Source of the DNA: Dasypus novemcinctus | Lineage: Eukaryota; Chordata; Mammalia; Cingulata; Dasypodidae | NCBI RefSeq assembly: GCF_030445035.2 | Contig: NC_080683.1 | Span: 122,745,225-122,809,224 of the forward strand | DNA: 64,000 bases | Reading direction: 5' to 3' | Part shown: positions 44,551 to 60,139 of the stretch, in pieces | Position numbering within the stretch: position 1 is the stretch's first letter | How the letters are laid out: each line of letters begins with the position of its first letter | Notes under the pieces: generated by a model | The model's input: the letters and a program-made list of their open reading frames with translations, nothing else | Database searches by the model: none | Told to the model about the DNA's origin: nothing | Position numbers and translations under genes: made by a program

Positions 44551-44770
44551 TGGGCCGGGGGTCAGAGTCTGGGTCTGGGTCTTTATCTGGGGTTGGGGCC
44601 TGGGGTCTGGCCCTGGGGTCTGGGGTCTGGGCCCGGGTCCGGGTCGGGTCTGGGGTCTGGGTCCACGATCTGTGTCTGTGTGTGCCCAGCTCTGGGTTGG
44701 GGTCTGGGGTCTGGGTCTGGCCCTGGGGTCTGGGTCTGCGTCTGGGTCTGAGTCTGGGGTCCCGGGCCGG
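44551..44770. repeat. GGGTCT / CTGGGG simple-repeat tract
   Basis: About 220 bases dominated by GGTCTGGGTCTGGG and CTGGGGTCTGGGG units of 6-7 bases on the plus strand. It has telomere-like G-richness but is not TTAGGG. It lies about 0.8-1.0 kb past the ADAT2 stop codon and may be in its 3' UTR. Confidence 0.9.
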
Positions 44771-48426
<3,656 letters not shown>

Positions 48427-49096
48427 CCACGAGGGAGCGGCGGGACGAGGGCAGGGCAGGCCAACAGCCTGGTCAGGACGCTCGGGCGCGCGCTCTCACG
48501 TTCCTCCTGTGCTGCACCAGCAGGCCCAGACAGCAACCCCGACACTTGAATGGGCACGGGAGTGAGCGTGCACCTGTGACGCCCACGTCCGCACACTCCC
48601 CACTAGGCCCCCGTCACTGTCCAGGTCCAATGCAAAAGGGGGCAGAAACCTCCCCCAAGGACCATCACCTTTCAAAGCGGCGGGTCACTCCCGCTTCCCT
48701 GAACAAGGTAAAACCTCTGCTCCCAAACACAGAGAAACCCCAGCTGAGCCGCCGTGCAGGCCGGGCGCGGAGGGGCCAGGGTCCACCCATGACCACCCGC
48801 TTCCCCCCAGCTCGCTGAAGCCACTCTGTCCTGACCTGCGTCGTAACGAGGATGGGAGGCCCTAGCGGGGTGGGACAGGGCAGGCCGGGCCGCAGCTCTC
48901 CGCTGGAGGGCCGAGACCCAGCCTTGAACACTGCTGCGGCCCCACCGCCTCCAACGCCCATTCAGGTCTGAAGGACACAATCACCAAAAACGCCCGTGAG
49001 CCACCCAAGGCCTGGGCCGGCCCCTCGCTGAGGGCAACCAGGACTCACCCCGCGCCCTGCACACAAGCCGATCGGCAGGGTCTTCCACTTCTTTTA

Positions 49097-49488
49097 TTTT
49101 ATTTTATTTTATTTTATTTTATTTTTTTAAAGATTTATTTATTTTTATTTAAATTCCCCTCCTCCCCCTGTTGTCTGTTCTCTGTGTCTATTTGCTGCGT
49201 CTTGTTTCTTTTGTCTGCTTCTGTTGTCGTCAGCGGCACGGGAAGTGTGGGCGGCGCCATTCCTGGGCAGGCTACACTTTCTTTCGCGCTGGGTGGCTCT
49301 CCTTACGGGCGCACTCCTTGCGCATGGGGCTCCCCTATGCGGGGGACACCGTGTGGCAGGGCACTCCTTGCACGCATCAGCACTGCGCATGGGCCAGCTC
49401 CACACAGGTCAAGGAGGCCTGGGGTTTGAACCGCGGACCTCCCATGTGGTAGACGGACGCCCTAACCACTGGGCCAAGTCCGTTTCCC
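49097..49488 (-). mobile_element. DAS-SINE in ADAT2 intron 3, perfect target duplication
   Basis: Minus strand, thus in the same sense as ADAT2. Flanked by TTCCACTTCTTTTA at 49083-49096 and at 49489-49502. Its tail merges with a (TTTTA)n run on the plus strand. The body lacks a short segment present in other copies (the stretch around CAACAAAAAGAAACACAG). Confidence 0.95.
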
Positions 49489-50530
49489 TTCCACTTCTTT
49501 TAGAAGGGGTGCCCACACCGCTCCCCGAGTACTGGGCCTGGCTGTTGGATGTAGTTCACTGACACATGACCAGGTCCAGCCTAAGCACTGGACCTTCCGG
49601 CCGGAAAGAGCTGAGCAGGGGTGGAGGCCAGGCACGGTGGCGGCTGCTCTGGCTGCTGTCCTGTCCAGCTAGCACTCAGGACGGAATCCAAAGGCCATGG
49701 GCTAGGGTTTCCCTCAGGGTAAGGGGCAGCGAGAATCCATCTGTCCCCTCAACAGCCGGGCACTGAGCCCCAGCTCTGGTGATGAGAACGAAGCAGTGCA
49801 GAGTAACAAGGCGAAAGCCAGCAGATCTGGCGCTGGCGCGAGGGCTCCAGTGCTACGCTGCTTGGCGTTGGAGAGTTTCATCTTTCAAGGTCTCCAGCTG
49901 CTGTCCTGTAAGTTGGGAGGTTTGACCTTGCAGGACTCACATCAACTTTAAAAGTCGATGAACTATGGCTCTGGGTTGACCAGGACCTCCATTTTATAGA
50001 GCCTATACATTTTACTCTCACATACCTCTATGCTGTTTTTACAATGATTTAGTTATTCATATATTTAGCAAAACCAGTATATGGGAAAATATGCAGGTAT
50101 GACACTGAGAGTGTACGACTCTTCAGATACTTTTTCCAAACAGGCCTTTAGAGCACAGCCTGTGCCCCTGGGTACCTGGGCTGGTCACTCCTCGCAGACA
50201 CAATCCGAAGGGCTGGGACCTGATCGAGCCTCTGTCCACTCACACGATATCCTTATTTATTTTGACTTAAAAATGTTTATGCATTGTATGTGATCATGGT
50301 CAAAACAACCAAACAAAAACAGAGAGAGAAGGAAAAATTGCAAATTGCCTATCCCTTATCCCAAGGCAAAGCTTTGGCCCCCGTTCTCTCTGTTTTCATT
50401 TTCATTGTTTTGTTTGTTTTATGCCCCGTTCTGGAACCTACTTTAACTCCCTTTATGATTTCTCTTTACACGGCAGTTTAGGTTTATTCTGAGCTTTTCT
50501 TTCTCCAGCTTATTTAAGACTGTGTGTCTA

Positions 50531-50830
<300 letters not shown>

Positions 50831-51329
50831 TCAGCACGTGCCCACTGTTTCTGCCAATGCTCCGTGGAGAGGTTGGAGGACACGCGCAGCCGCTGCCAGC
50901 AGTGTCCTCACCTCACCAATGAAGACCCCAAAGAGGGCCCGCAGGTCAGGACAGCATTCGTCAGGTGCCTCAGGGGAACCCACTTAAAACGCCAGGAGGG
51001 AGCGATGTCGCTCCCAGGGGCAGGGTCCCAGATTCGGTCCCCCGGAACTCCTAAGGAAAAATAAACTACAACGCCACAGAGAAGGTAAGCCTCTTTAAAA
51101 ACCTGGTGGTTTCTGAGTATTTTAGGGGAAGACTGAAATTTTCGCGAGTGGGAACTCCGGCCTCAGCTGTGTTTTCAAGGCTCTCACCGGCCTCCCTCCA
51201 GGCAAGACTATATTCAATTTACTGAAGGGTCACCATTCACATTTTCTCTGAGACGAGCTTTCATCTACAGGCAGCCTAGGGAAAGAAGTGCAGATTTGGT
51301 ATTGGTTTCAGACTCTCGTGGAAGGGAGG

Positions 51330-51450
51330 GTAGTAGAGGAGAAATCGCACAGCATTTGGAATTGCCGCACTTGAATTTGAATTCTGGCCACGGCAATACT
51401 AATCCCGTGGCCCTGGGCCAGCCCCTGCCGCGACCAGCCGTGGTTCCTCT
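51330..51450 (+). mobile_element. Possible MIR fragment in ADAT2 intron 2
   Basis: ATTTGAATTCTGGCCACGGC, then CCGTGGCCCTGGGCCAGCCC, resembles the MIR middle (TTCGAATCCCAGCTCTGCCA, then GTGACCTTGGGCAAG) in worn form. Confidence 0.35.
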
Positions 51451-53125
51451 GGGAACTCACGAGGCAGGGTGCCGCGGGATCCTGTAACATGCCCTTGGTC
51501 AGCTCCCCTCCCCTAACCAATTCCTAAATGTGAATCGCAGATATTCTAGGCAATAATTCTTTACAACGGTCCTGCTCACAGCAAGCAGCAACAAATCTAT
51601 ACTGACAGTTACGGGCTAAATGAAATTCCAGGTGGGCAAAAACCTCAGTCCTCAGCAAGCCCAAAGCCGCGGGCAGACAGGAAGGCGCTCGCTCCCTGAG
51701 CTGGCACGCAGGGGGCACATGCAGCCCCTGAGGAACAGGCTGCCCCCAAGCTGGCGAGGGTGGCTGCACAGGGCTGGAAGGGATCTTGGAGAAGGGGCGC
51801 CCTACCAGGCTGTGTGCCCAAACCAACTGGGGAGCTGCCGTTTCCCCAGATCAGGAGCTTTCTGAACATCAGATTCAGAATCACTGAATCAAATCTCCCT
51901 AGTTCTTGATAAATAACTCTGTAACTGAATCATCTCCATCACTCCCTCTTTTCATAATGGAAGAAACAAGCTAAGTTAGAAGTACTAGAGCTGCAGCTGG
52001 AGGAGGCAGTGGGGGTGGTAGTCTCGGAGCCAAAGCAGAGCAGAGAGCTCCTTTGGGGTCCTGTCTCCATCCTCTGTTTACAGAGCAATCCTCTATAAGA
52101 CAGATGCCAAATTAAATCCGTTAACACAGGTGTCATCGGGGGTTAAGTTAGGTATTCTTTTTTAATGAGTATATTCAAAGTTCTCATTTAAAGCCTTCAT
52201 ACTGAAGCATGGAAGTCAATTGGAAGGTGACAATTATTTAAAAGACAAAATCACTTAACCTTTTTGGAATTACTCTCCCAGATAACGGTGTGTATGCACT
52301 AACGGCAGTGGTAAGTTTCCCACTCATTTCACAGATACTGCGATATCCCCTTAACTGCTTGGTGAATCTGGCCCCTGTTTCACACGGGCTTCGCTAAATC
52401 CCCTTGGCCTTTTCCGGTTTGGTACACGGGGCGGACGGCGCGTGCTGCTGCAGCCCCGGCCCCACGCCAGCTTGTTCTCTGGCCCCCGGGATGAGCCACC
52501 CAAGAGGATGGAAGTGGAAGGCCGTGTGAGCAGCCTGGGTGCAAACAGCGCCCGTGTGAATCATGAAATTGACACCTCCCTCATCCCTCCCCACACTCTA
52601 AGCACTGTGTCAAAAAGCCTCGCTGTCAACGCGGGACTTGCCGCCCGGCCACAGGGCAGGGAGCAGGCCCAGCCCCTTCAGGGCAACCCCCCACGCAGCT
52701 GCGGGAAGCAGGCGGGATGCAGGCCCAAAGCGAGGTGCGGAGGGGGAGTGAGTGACTAGGAGATCGTTATGTAAAGGCACTAAGGGAAGGCGTTAGGAAT
52801 CCGTGTGTTTTGTCAAGTGGAATTTCCACTTAGGTTGGTCTCACGTTGGGATAGACTTGTCTCTTCCACAACGACAATGGATAATCAACTCCTCTTGGGG
52901 AGAAAAGAGTTATGCTAAAGTTTCACTCAAGGCCTAAAGCTCCGTGAAACAGGAAGTTCTCCCCTAAGATGCTTATTTACTCAGTACATTTTACTGAATT
53001 TTCCCAATTTTTAAAAATCAGTAAGTACCATTTTTACAATTAAAAAAAACACAGGCATTCAAAACCAAAGACATCCAGAGGCCGTGCCTCCACCAAACGC
53101 CCAGGGCTGCAGCCCCTCGCCATCA

Positions 53126-53458
<333 letters not shown>

Positions 53459-53674
53459 TCATGGAAGCAGGGTGATGGAAAGACAACTACTGACCATTCT
53501 TCCTCAGTTGCTAGGGTGTGTGCCCCTTCTCAGGGACAGCCTATCTGCAACAAGGCAGAAGAAGCTTGCCTAACTTGCTCTTTCCATGAAAGTTCTAGAA
53601 ATTATCCTACAGAGCCCCAAGTGGCCAAATAGAAGGCGATGACTGGATGTCACCCAGGGCCTGCAATTTCTGCT

Positions 53675-53738
53675 CTAAGTGAAGCAGATCACTCTACGCA
53701 AAATCACTAAGTGAAGCAGATCACTCCATGCAAAAAAT
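53675..53738. repeat. 32-base direct tandem duplication
   Basis: CTAAGTGAAGCAGATCACTC occurs at 53675 and again at 53707, each followed by (T/C)A(C/T)GCAAAA. The duplication ends about 20 bases before the L1 at 53757. Confidence 0.9.
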
Positions 53739-53989
53739 GGTGTAATCAGAGTCAACCAGCAAAATGGCGGCAGAGGCGCTCCAGAGTCAGCTTGTGCTGT
53801 GGGCAGTTAGTCATCACCCAGCGCTATTTAAAGCACCTGTTAGGGGGCTCCAGGAGACCAGAAGAGCATCATGCAACACCCTTGAAGGAATGGAAACAGG
53901 AAATGGCCCATCTGCAGAAAAGATTCATAAGTAGAGCGCTCTACACCCCAGAGGCCAGTGCCCATTCTCCACTTTAAGTACAAGCCATC

Positions 53990-54740
53990 TTGGGACCTAT
54001 TCCATAGCTGGAATTAGAAGCTCCACTTCCCAAAAATGGGGCAGGAAGAGACATTCAGCACCAACTTCAGCTACTTATTAGTAAACCCAGCTGGCTAAAG
54101 TATAATCCGAAGAACGGCTAAAGTCTGAAACTGTCCAAGTCAGCGAGAGGCCAGCAGCCACCATTTTAAGTCTGTCCCCCGGCATGAGGGGAGCAGGGTG
54201 GACTGAAAATCACAGGCTGGTGGGGACTGGCTTCTTTCCATCCAGATCAGATTGCAGCTCTAGCCTAAGCCCCAGCCCCACCTCTGGCAGGGAGGAGGAG
54301 GCTGGGGGGACCTGCACCAGCCTCTCAGGGAAATTACAGGCCAGCCAGAGATCATCCTGCTTTGGCAGCACAAGCCACCTCAGGAGCTATTCTGTGGCTG
54401 GAGTCGGAAGCTCCATTTCACAAAAATGGGGGAGGAAGAGATGGTTGGCCTCTGATTTCAGCTACTGATTAGTAAATTTGGCTGGCTAAAGTATAACCCT
54501 AAGAGGAGCTAAAGTTTGAACCTATTTAAGTCAGAAAGAGGCCAGTAGCCACCATTTTGACTCTACCCCCAGCATGAGGGGAAGCCGGGCTGATTCAAAA
54601 ATCACAGCGATGGTAGAGACCAGTTTCTTTCATCCAGAATGGCCTGCAGCCCTAACCTAGGCTTCAGCCCACCTCCAGCAGGCAGGCCCTGCACCAGCCT
54701 ATCCAGGTAACTGCAGGTACATTTGACTGGTACAGACTGA
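53990..54740 (+). repeat. Two tandem 390-base units in L1 5' UTR
   Basis: AAGCTCCACTTCCCAAAAAT at about 54019 and AAGCTCCATTTCACAAAAAT at about 54409 mark the same point in two successive units. GGCTAAAGTATAA and CCACCATTTT recur at the same offset. Layout agrees with the minus-strand L1. Confidence 0.85.
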
Positions 54741-55117
54741 ATAATCAGAAGTCTACCAGGTATCCTGGCATTTTGGACCCACACAGCATAGATTGCTGCC
54801 CACACCTGCAGCTCCATTCCCTTGATCCAGGCAGGGGAGAAAGGGGCTGGAAGCTTCATCAGTCTCTCTGGGCAATTACAGTCAAGGTCTGTACAACTTG
54901 GATTACTACACATGACTGTGGCTCTGTCCCTGGCAAAGGAGAAAGTTAGGAGAAGCTTCATCTGTCCTTTGGGCAATGAGGGCAGCTTGAGCCTCTACAG
55001 CTTACAGCACCAACTACATCCTTGGCTCCTACTGCACAACCAGTGAGGGAGAAAGGCCAGGAAGCCCGAAACTAAAGAGAAAAACTGCACCCAGAATAAA
55101 TACATCTGGTAAGCCAG

Positions 55118-56088
55118 ATGCCAAGACACCAAGAAAATTACAATCCACACAAAGAAACAGGAAGCTATGACCCAGTTAAAGGAACAAGGTAAGTCTTCAG
55201 ACAACAACTAATCATAGATGTTCAAACAAATCTCCTTAATAAATTCAATGAGATGGCTAAAGAGATTAAGGATATTAAGAAGACACTGGATGAGCACAAA
55301 GAAAAATTTGAAAGCATACACAGAAAAATAGCAAATCTTATGGGAACAAAAGACGCAATAAATGAAATTAAGAATACATTGGAATCATATAATAGCAGAT
55401 TTGAGGAGGCAGTAGAAAGGATTGATGAGCTTGAAGAAATGGCCCCTGAAAGCAAACATACAAAAAAACAGATAAAAGAATAGAGAAAAATTGAACAAGG
55501 TCTCACAGAACTAAACAATGGCAAGAGATGTGCAAACATATGTGTCACAGTATCCCAGAGGGAGAAGAGAAGGGAAAAGGGGCAGAAGGAATATTTGAAG
55601 AAGTAATGGTAGAAAATTTCCCAACCCTACTGAAGGACATATATATCCATGTCCAAGAAGCACAACATACTCCCATCCAAAAAAATCTGAACAGACCAAC
55701 TACGAGACACATACTAATCAGAATGTCAAATGCCAAAGACAAGGAGAGAGAGTTCTGAGAGCAGCAAGAAAAAAGCAAGGCATAACATATAAGGGATACC
55801 CAATAAGATTAAATTTTGATTTCTCATTAGAAACCATGAAGGCAAGAAGACAGTGGTATGATATATTTAAGATAATGCAAGAGAAAAACTTCCAGCCAGG
55901 AATCTTATATCCAGAAAGACTGTCTTTCAAAAATGAAGGCAAGTTTAGAATAGTTACAGCAAAACAGAAACTGAGAGAGTTTGTAACCAAGAGACTAGCT
56001 TTGCAGGAAATACTAAAGAGTATGCCACAACCTGAAAAGACAGGAGAGAGAGGCATGGATGAGAGTCTAGAAAGGAAGACATATCAGT
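55118..56088 (+). pseudogene. L1 ORF1 remnant, broken
   Basis: Starts MPRHQENYNPHKETGSYDP. The coiled coil is well preserved at 55253-55480 (EIKDIKKTLDEHKEKFESIH, FEEAVERIDELEEMAPESKH). The RRM part follows in another frame (ENFPTLLKDIYIHVQEAQHT, RHILIRMSNAKDKE), then the C-terminal domain (KARRQWYDIFKIMQEKNFQP, YPERLSFKNEGKFRIVTAKQ). At least two stops or shifts separate the pieces, so no full protein is made. The coiled coil has regular heptads, as in trimeric ORF1p. Confidence 0.9.
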
Positions 56089-57419
56089 AAAAGTAACTAA
56101 AAGTGTCAAAAGAGTGATGAAAATAAAATGATAGAACAGAAATATTTAGGGATAAACTTAACCAATGATGTAAAGCACTTGTATTCAGAAAATGACAACT
56201 CACTATTAAAAGAAATCAAAAAAGACCTAAATAATTGGAAGAACATTCCATGCTCATGGATCAAAAGACTAAATATCACTAAGATGTCAGTTCTACTCAA
56301 ATTGATATAAAGATTCAATGCAATTCTGATAAAAATTCCACCAGCATTTTTAAAATAAGTGGAAAGCACAATTATCAAATTTATTTGGACGTGTAAAGGG
56401 TCCTGAATAGCCAGAAACATCTTAAGGAAAAGCGAAGTTGGTCAACTCTCACTTCCGGACTTTAAATCATATTACCTTGCTACAGTGGTAAAAACATCAA
56501 GGTACTAACATAAAGACAGGGACATAGACCAATGGAACCAAACTGATGGTTCAGAAACAGACCCTTACATCTACAGTCAAGTGATTTTTGACTAGCCTGT
56601 CAAACCCACCCAGCTCAGGCAGAACATTCCATTCAACAAATGGCACTGGGAGAACTGGATATCCATAGCCAAAAGAAGGAAAGAGGACCGCTTTCTCCCA
56701 CCTTTTTAAAAAATTAACTCAAAATGGAATAAAAACCTAAATATGAAAGTAAGAACCATAAAGCTTCTAGAAGAAAATAAAGGAAAAATATCTTCAAGAC
56801 CTGGTGGTAGGTGGCAAATTCTTAAAGGAGATAAGAGGAGGCCTGAGATGGACTACTGATGTTTAACGTAGTAGAAGTTTTAATCAACCACACTGTAAAA
56901 GTGTGGAAATGTACGAGTTGATGGTAATACATTATAGTAATGGCTAATCTATAAATGAGAATGTGGCTGAAAAGAGTAGTCTAGGGATGTAAATTGAAAG
57001 AAAGTTAGAGAATAATCTAGGGACTGAATAACACAATAAACCCAGAAGTGGATGAGAATTGTGGTTGATGGTACAGATGCAAGAGTGTCCTTTGTAAGCT
57101 AGAGCAGATGTACATCACTATTGCAGAGTGGTGGGAATGTGGAGAAGCATGGGAAAAATACAGTTGGAGTGACCTATGGACTGTGCTTAACAGCAATAAT
57201 GTAATAGTCATGCATCTATGCCAAAGATGTACTGTGTTGATAATGGACAAGTAATGGAAAAAGTGTGCCAAATGTATGCTATGGACCTGGTAATAATCTG
57301 ATATTATCTCATAATCTATAACAAAAGTTCCATGACAATGTGGTGTGTTGATAGAGAGGTGTTGTATGTGAATTCTGTATATGTGCATGATTGTTTTGTA
57401 AGTTTACAACTTCTATCAT

Positions 57420-57925
57420 AAAAAAATATTTAAAAAATAGTAATAGGGTAGGTTTGGGGAAAAGCACACCAAGTGTAAGATAGGGACTATAGTTAGTAGT
57501 AAGATTTTGATGATATCTTTCATAATTGTAACAATGTCTCACAACTATGCAAGGTGTTGGTGGTGGGTTGATGTATGGGACCCCTGTATGATGTTATGCA
57601 AATTTGCTTTGTTAAGTTCACAACTTTTACTATAACTTACTGTTTATGTATGTTTGTGTATAAATAATAATAATAATAATAGGGTGGGTTGCGGGGAAAT
57701 ACATCAAATCTAAGATACTTTGGCAAGTAGTACTATTTTGAAGAGGCTTTTTAATCACTAGTTAAAAACGTTTCACAACAATGCAAGGCATTGGTGGTAG
57801 GGTGAGGTATTAAGAGCGCTGTATGATGCTATGTGTGTTTGTTTTGTAAGTTCACAACTATTACTATACACTTATTGATTATGTATGTTTATGTGTGAGT
57901 AATATACTTCAAAAAGTGGGGGGGA
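57420..57925 (+). repeat. Related blocks in L1 3' UTR
   Basis: Two further blocks echo the one ending at 57420. Each carries CACAACtATGCAAGGTGTTG or CACAACAATGCAAGGCATTG, a GTATGATG(T/C)TATG phrase, and TTGTAAGTTCACAACTATTA or its like, with spacing of about 230 bases. An AAT microsatellite lies between (57662-57681). Confidence 0.75.
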
Positions 57926-57988
57926 AATGGTAAAGCCAGCTCCTAAGTATTTAAAAGAAAGAATCTATGTCCTTAAAAGTCTTGTAAG

Positions 57989-58080
57989 GGGAGAGGGGTG
58001 GCTCAGTGGTTGAGTGCCTGCTTCCCATGTACAAGGGTCCTGGCTTCAATCCCCAGTACCACCAAAAGAAAAAAAATTCG
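57989..58080 (+). mobile_element. Short tRNA-headed SINE
   Basis: GGGGAGAGGGGTGGCTCAGT, GGTTGAGTGCCTGCTTCCCA, TGGCTTCAATCCCCAGTACC, then an A-rich tail. Inserted just past the L1 3' end. Confidence 0.85.
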
Positions 58081-58329
58081 GAGAAAACAGTTACAAATGA
58101 AGGGGAAGGGAGGGGAGGGAAGGGCAGGGGTGGTCCACAAAGGCTTTGTTCCTGAAGGCCACGCACTAGCAGCAGCTCAGGCACCTGCGGATGAGAATGG
58201 CCAGCAGAGCAGCAGCATGTTTCACACATGGTCTGCCTGCCACTCGACAAGGACAAGCTCATGACATTCACTGCAAGCAGACGCATCTCATGGACGTCAC
58301 GGGGGTGACAGAAGTCAAACGCAGATGCA

Positions 58330-58565
58330 CACGCTATGTGAAGTATTAGGATGGGCAAAAATGAACCCTGACAGGAGGTTGCTTGTGGGGTGGTATGGTT
58401 TGGCAGAGAAGGCCACAAGGAAATCTTCTGCCACAACGAAAATGTTCTCTATCTCGACAAGGGTGTGGGTTACGCAAATGTCAGCATTATTCAGAATTGG
58501 TTGAACGGTACATTTAAGACCTGAGCGTCTCACCCTGTGTAAGTAGATCTCAATTTTAAAGATAA
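58330..58565 (+). mobile_element. Old L1 3' terminus
   Basis: GGTTGAACGGTACATTTAAG, ACCTGAGCGTCTCACCCTGT and GTAAGTAGATCTCAATTTTA fit an ancient L1 3' end in which GTACACTTAAGAT and TTACCTCAA are usual. Confidence 0.5.
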
Positions 58566-59420
58566 GGTCAGGACTACTTCAGGGCTAGCCCTGCCCCACA
58601 GCCCAGGCACAGCAAGCCCACCCTCACACATGCCCAGGAGCCCTTGACCTTGGACGCTCCCTCGACCCAGGGCTGGGCATGCCCAGCAGGTCCAGAGCCA
58701 GGACAGCTGGGGCCTCCTCCAGAGCAGCAGGCTGTGGCCCTCCCACCGATCGACCCTGCTCGGGAAGGAAGGGGAAGTGGCAGCCCCAGCCAGCCTGTCT
58801 CTCCCCCTCCCAACCAAGCAGTCCTTGGGTAGGGGGCCCCAGGCACTTTGGAAGCCCACATTCCCATCAAAGGGTAGTCTACCCTCCCCGGGGCAGGCAG
58901 GGGGCAGAAGTGGGGGCGGTGCTGGAAACACACTGACTGTGCACAGCCTCCTCCTCCCGGCTCCACGTGCTTTGCTTCCACGAGCAGTCACTTCCTGTCC
59001 CAGTGCTAAGGGAGGTCCCAGGCAGCCGAAGCCGTGCTCGGCTGGCACCGACGCTCCATGTGCCACGTGGCCACCATGGGCACGGGCAGAGGCCCGTGGA
59101 TAGGAGATGCCCCCTCCTATCTCCCCCCTTCAGTGGTGGGGCAGTGTGGGGGAGGGGAAGACTCAGGGTGCCCCTGGAGTCTTCAGGGCGTTGGGAACTG
59201 CCCATGGCTCACTCAACCCAGTTCTACCACCTGGCGAAAGCAGTCCCCACGGACGCCAAGTCCGAAAGACGGAGCCCAAACTCACCGCACAAGTGACACA
59301 CACTCAGCCCAGGTTACCACAGCGGCGAGGCCGGCAGCAGGGCCACCGGGGCAGGCGGAAAGGCTCCGTCTCAGAGCCGGTCAGGCCCTGCCGACAAGGT
59401 GACGGACCACCCCAGGTGCA
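58566..59420. other. Spacer in ADAT2 intron 1, no gene seen
   Basis: GC-moderate sequence with overlapping open frames. A minus-strand frame starting MEAKHVEPG at 58981 only by chance shares four residues with the ADAT2 start. Confidence 0.45.
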
Positions 59421-59424
59421 CAGA

Positions 59425-59580
59425 GACAAGCATTTGCAGAGCCCCCACTTCTCGCCAAGCTCTGGATTTAGGGTGCAGGATTGGCAGTGGGTGAGATGGC
59501 ACAGTCCACGTCTCCTGGGTGCTGAGAGTCTAGCAAGAGGTGGACACAGCACAGTCCCCAGCACGATTTAGCCAACCCTG
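59425..59580 (+). mobile_element. L2 3' fragment
   Basis: GCATTTGCAGAGCCCCCACT, GTGAGATGGCACAGTCCACG and CTGAGAGTCTAGCAAGAGGT follow the L2 3' end (TTTATTGAGCACCTACT, AGACACAGTCCCTGCCCTCA, CAGTCTAGTGGGG). Confidence 0.55.
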
Positions 59581-60139
59581 TGGACTGGAGGGAAGTTCGC
59601 AGGACAGGAGGATACAGAGACCTGCCCCAGGGCCGGCTAGAGACGCAGCAGCAGCAGCCGGGCCGGGGTGGGACTCTCTCCTGCTGCATGGCAGCAGGGC
59701 AGGGTGCCCAGCCAGCCACCGGGCATGCTGCAGTTCAGAGCCCGGCAGAGCAGAGGCCACGGCCAGCGATCGCAGAGGTCCTGCGCCTGGGCTCTGAGCA
59801 TGAGTCAGACACAGGATGAAATGACCACTGGGATGAACTCTGCTGAAGAGCCGCCCCTCCTGCTCCCCGCGGGTAAGGGCGGGTGAGGACAGCACCTTCA
59901 GGGCCCAGGCCAGGGTCTGGCATGTAATGCAGCTTTCAACAAACCATGAGCTAGCAGCCAGGAGGCTCCTGGAGGGCAGCTCAGGGGGACGGTGGCTTAG
60001 AGGGAGTGTTGGCTGCGCAGATGCAGAGATGGCACAGGAGCTTCCAGGGTTAGGGCTTGCTGGCTATGTAGGAGTGACACTGGCCCCACAGGCACAAGGC
60101 CGCCTGGATCTAAAGCACACGCCTTACACAGAACTGACT

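Larger units (their letters stand above)
53757..57925 (+). mobile_element. L1 retrotransposon lacking most of ORF2, second copy
   Basis: Starts near CCAGCAAAATGGCGGCAGAG. A 5' UTR with two tandem units of about 390 bases runs to about 55110. An ORF1 remnant spans 55118-56088. After a short link the sequence passes straight to the downstream part of ORF2 (motif [20 protein letters not shown] at about 56142). Then come the ORF2 C-terminal region with breaks and a 3' UTR of three related blocks to 57925. Endonuclease and reverse-transcriptase core are absent. The junction is not the same base as in the 14-18.8 kb element, which keeps part of the ORF2 start. It lies in ADAT2 intron 1, antisense to the gene. 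Confidence 0.9.

Noticed and set aside
58574-58981. Minus frame starting MEAK, as the human ADAT2 N-terminus does
   Set aside because: Similarity stops after four residues; no EEAMHM helix and no donor in phase follow.
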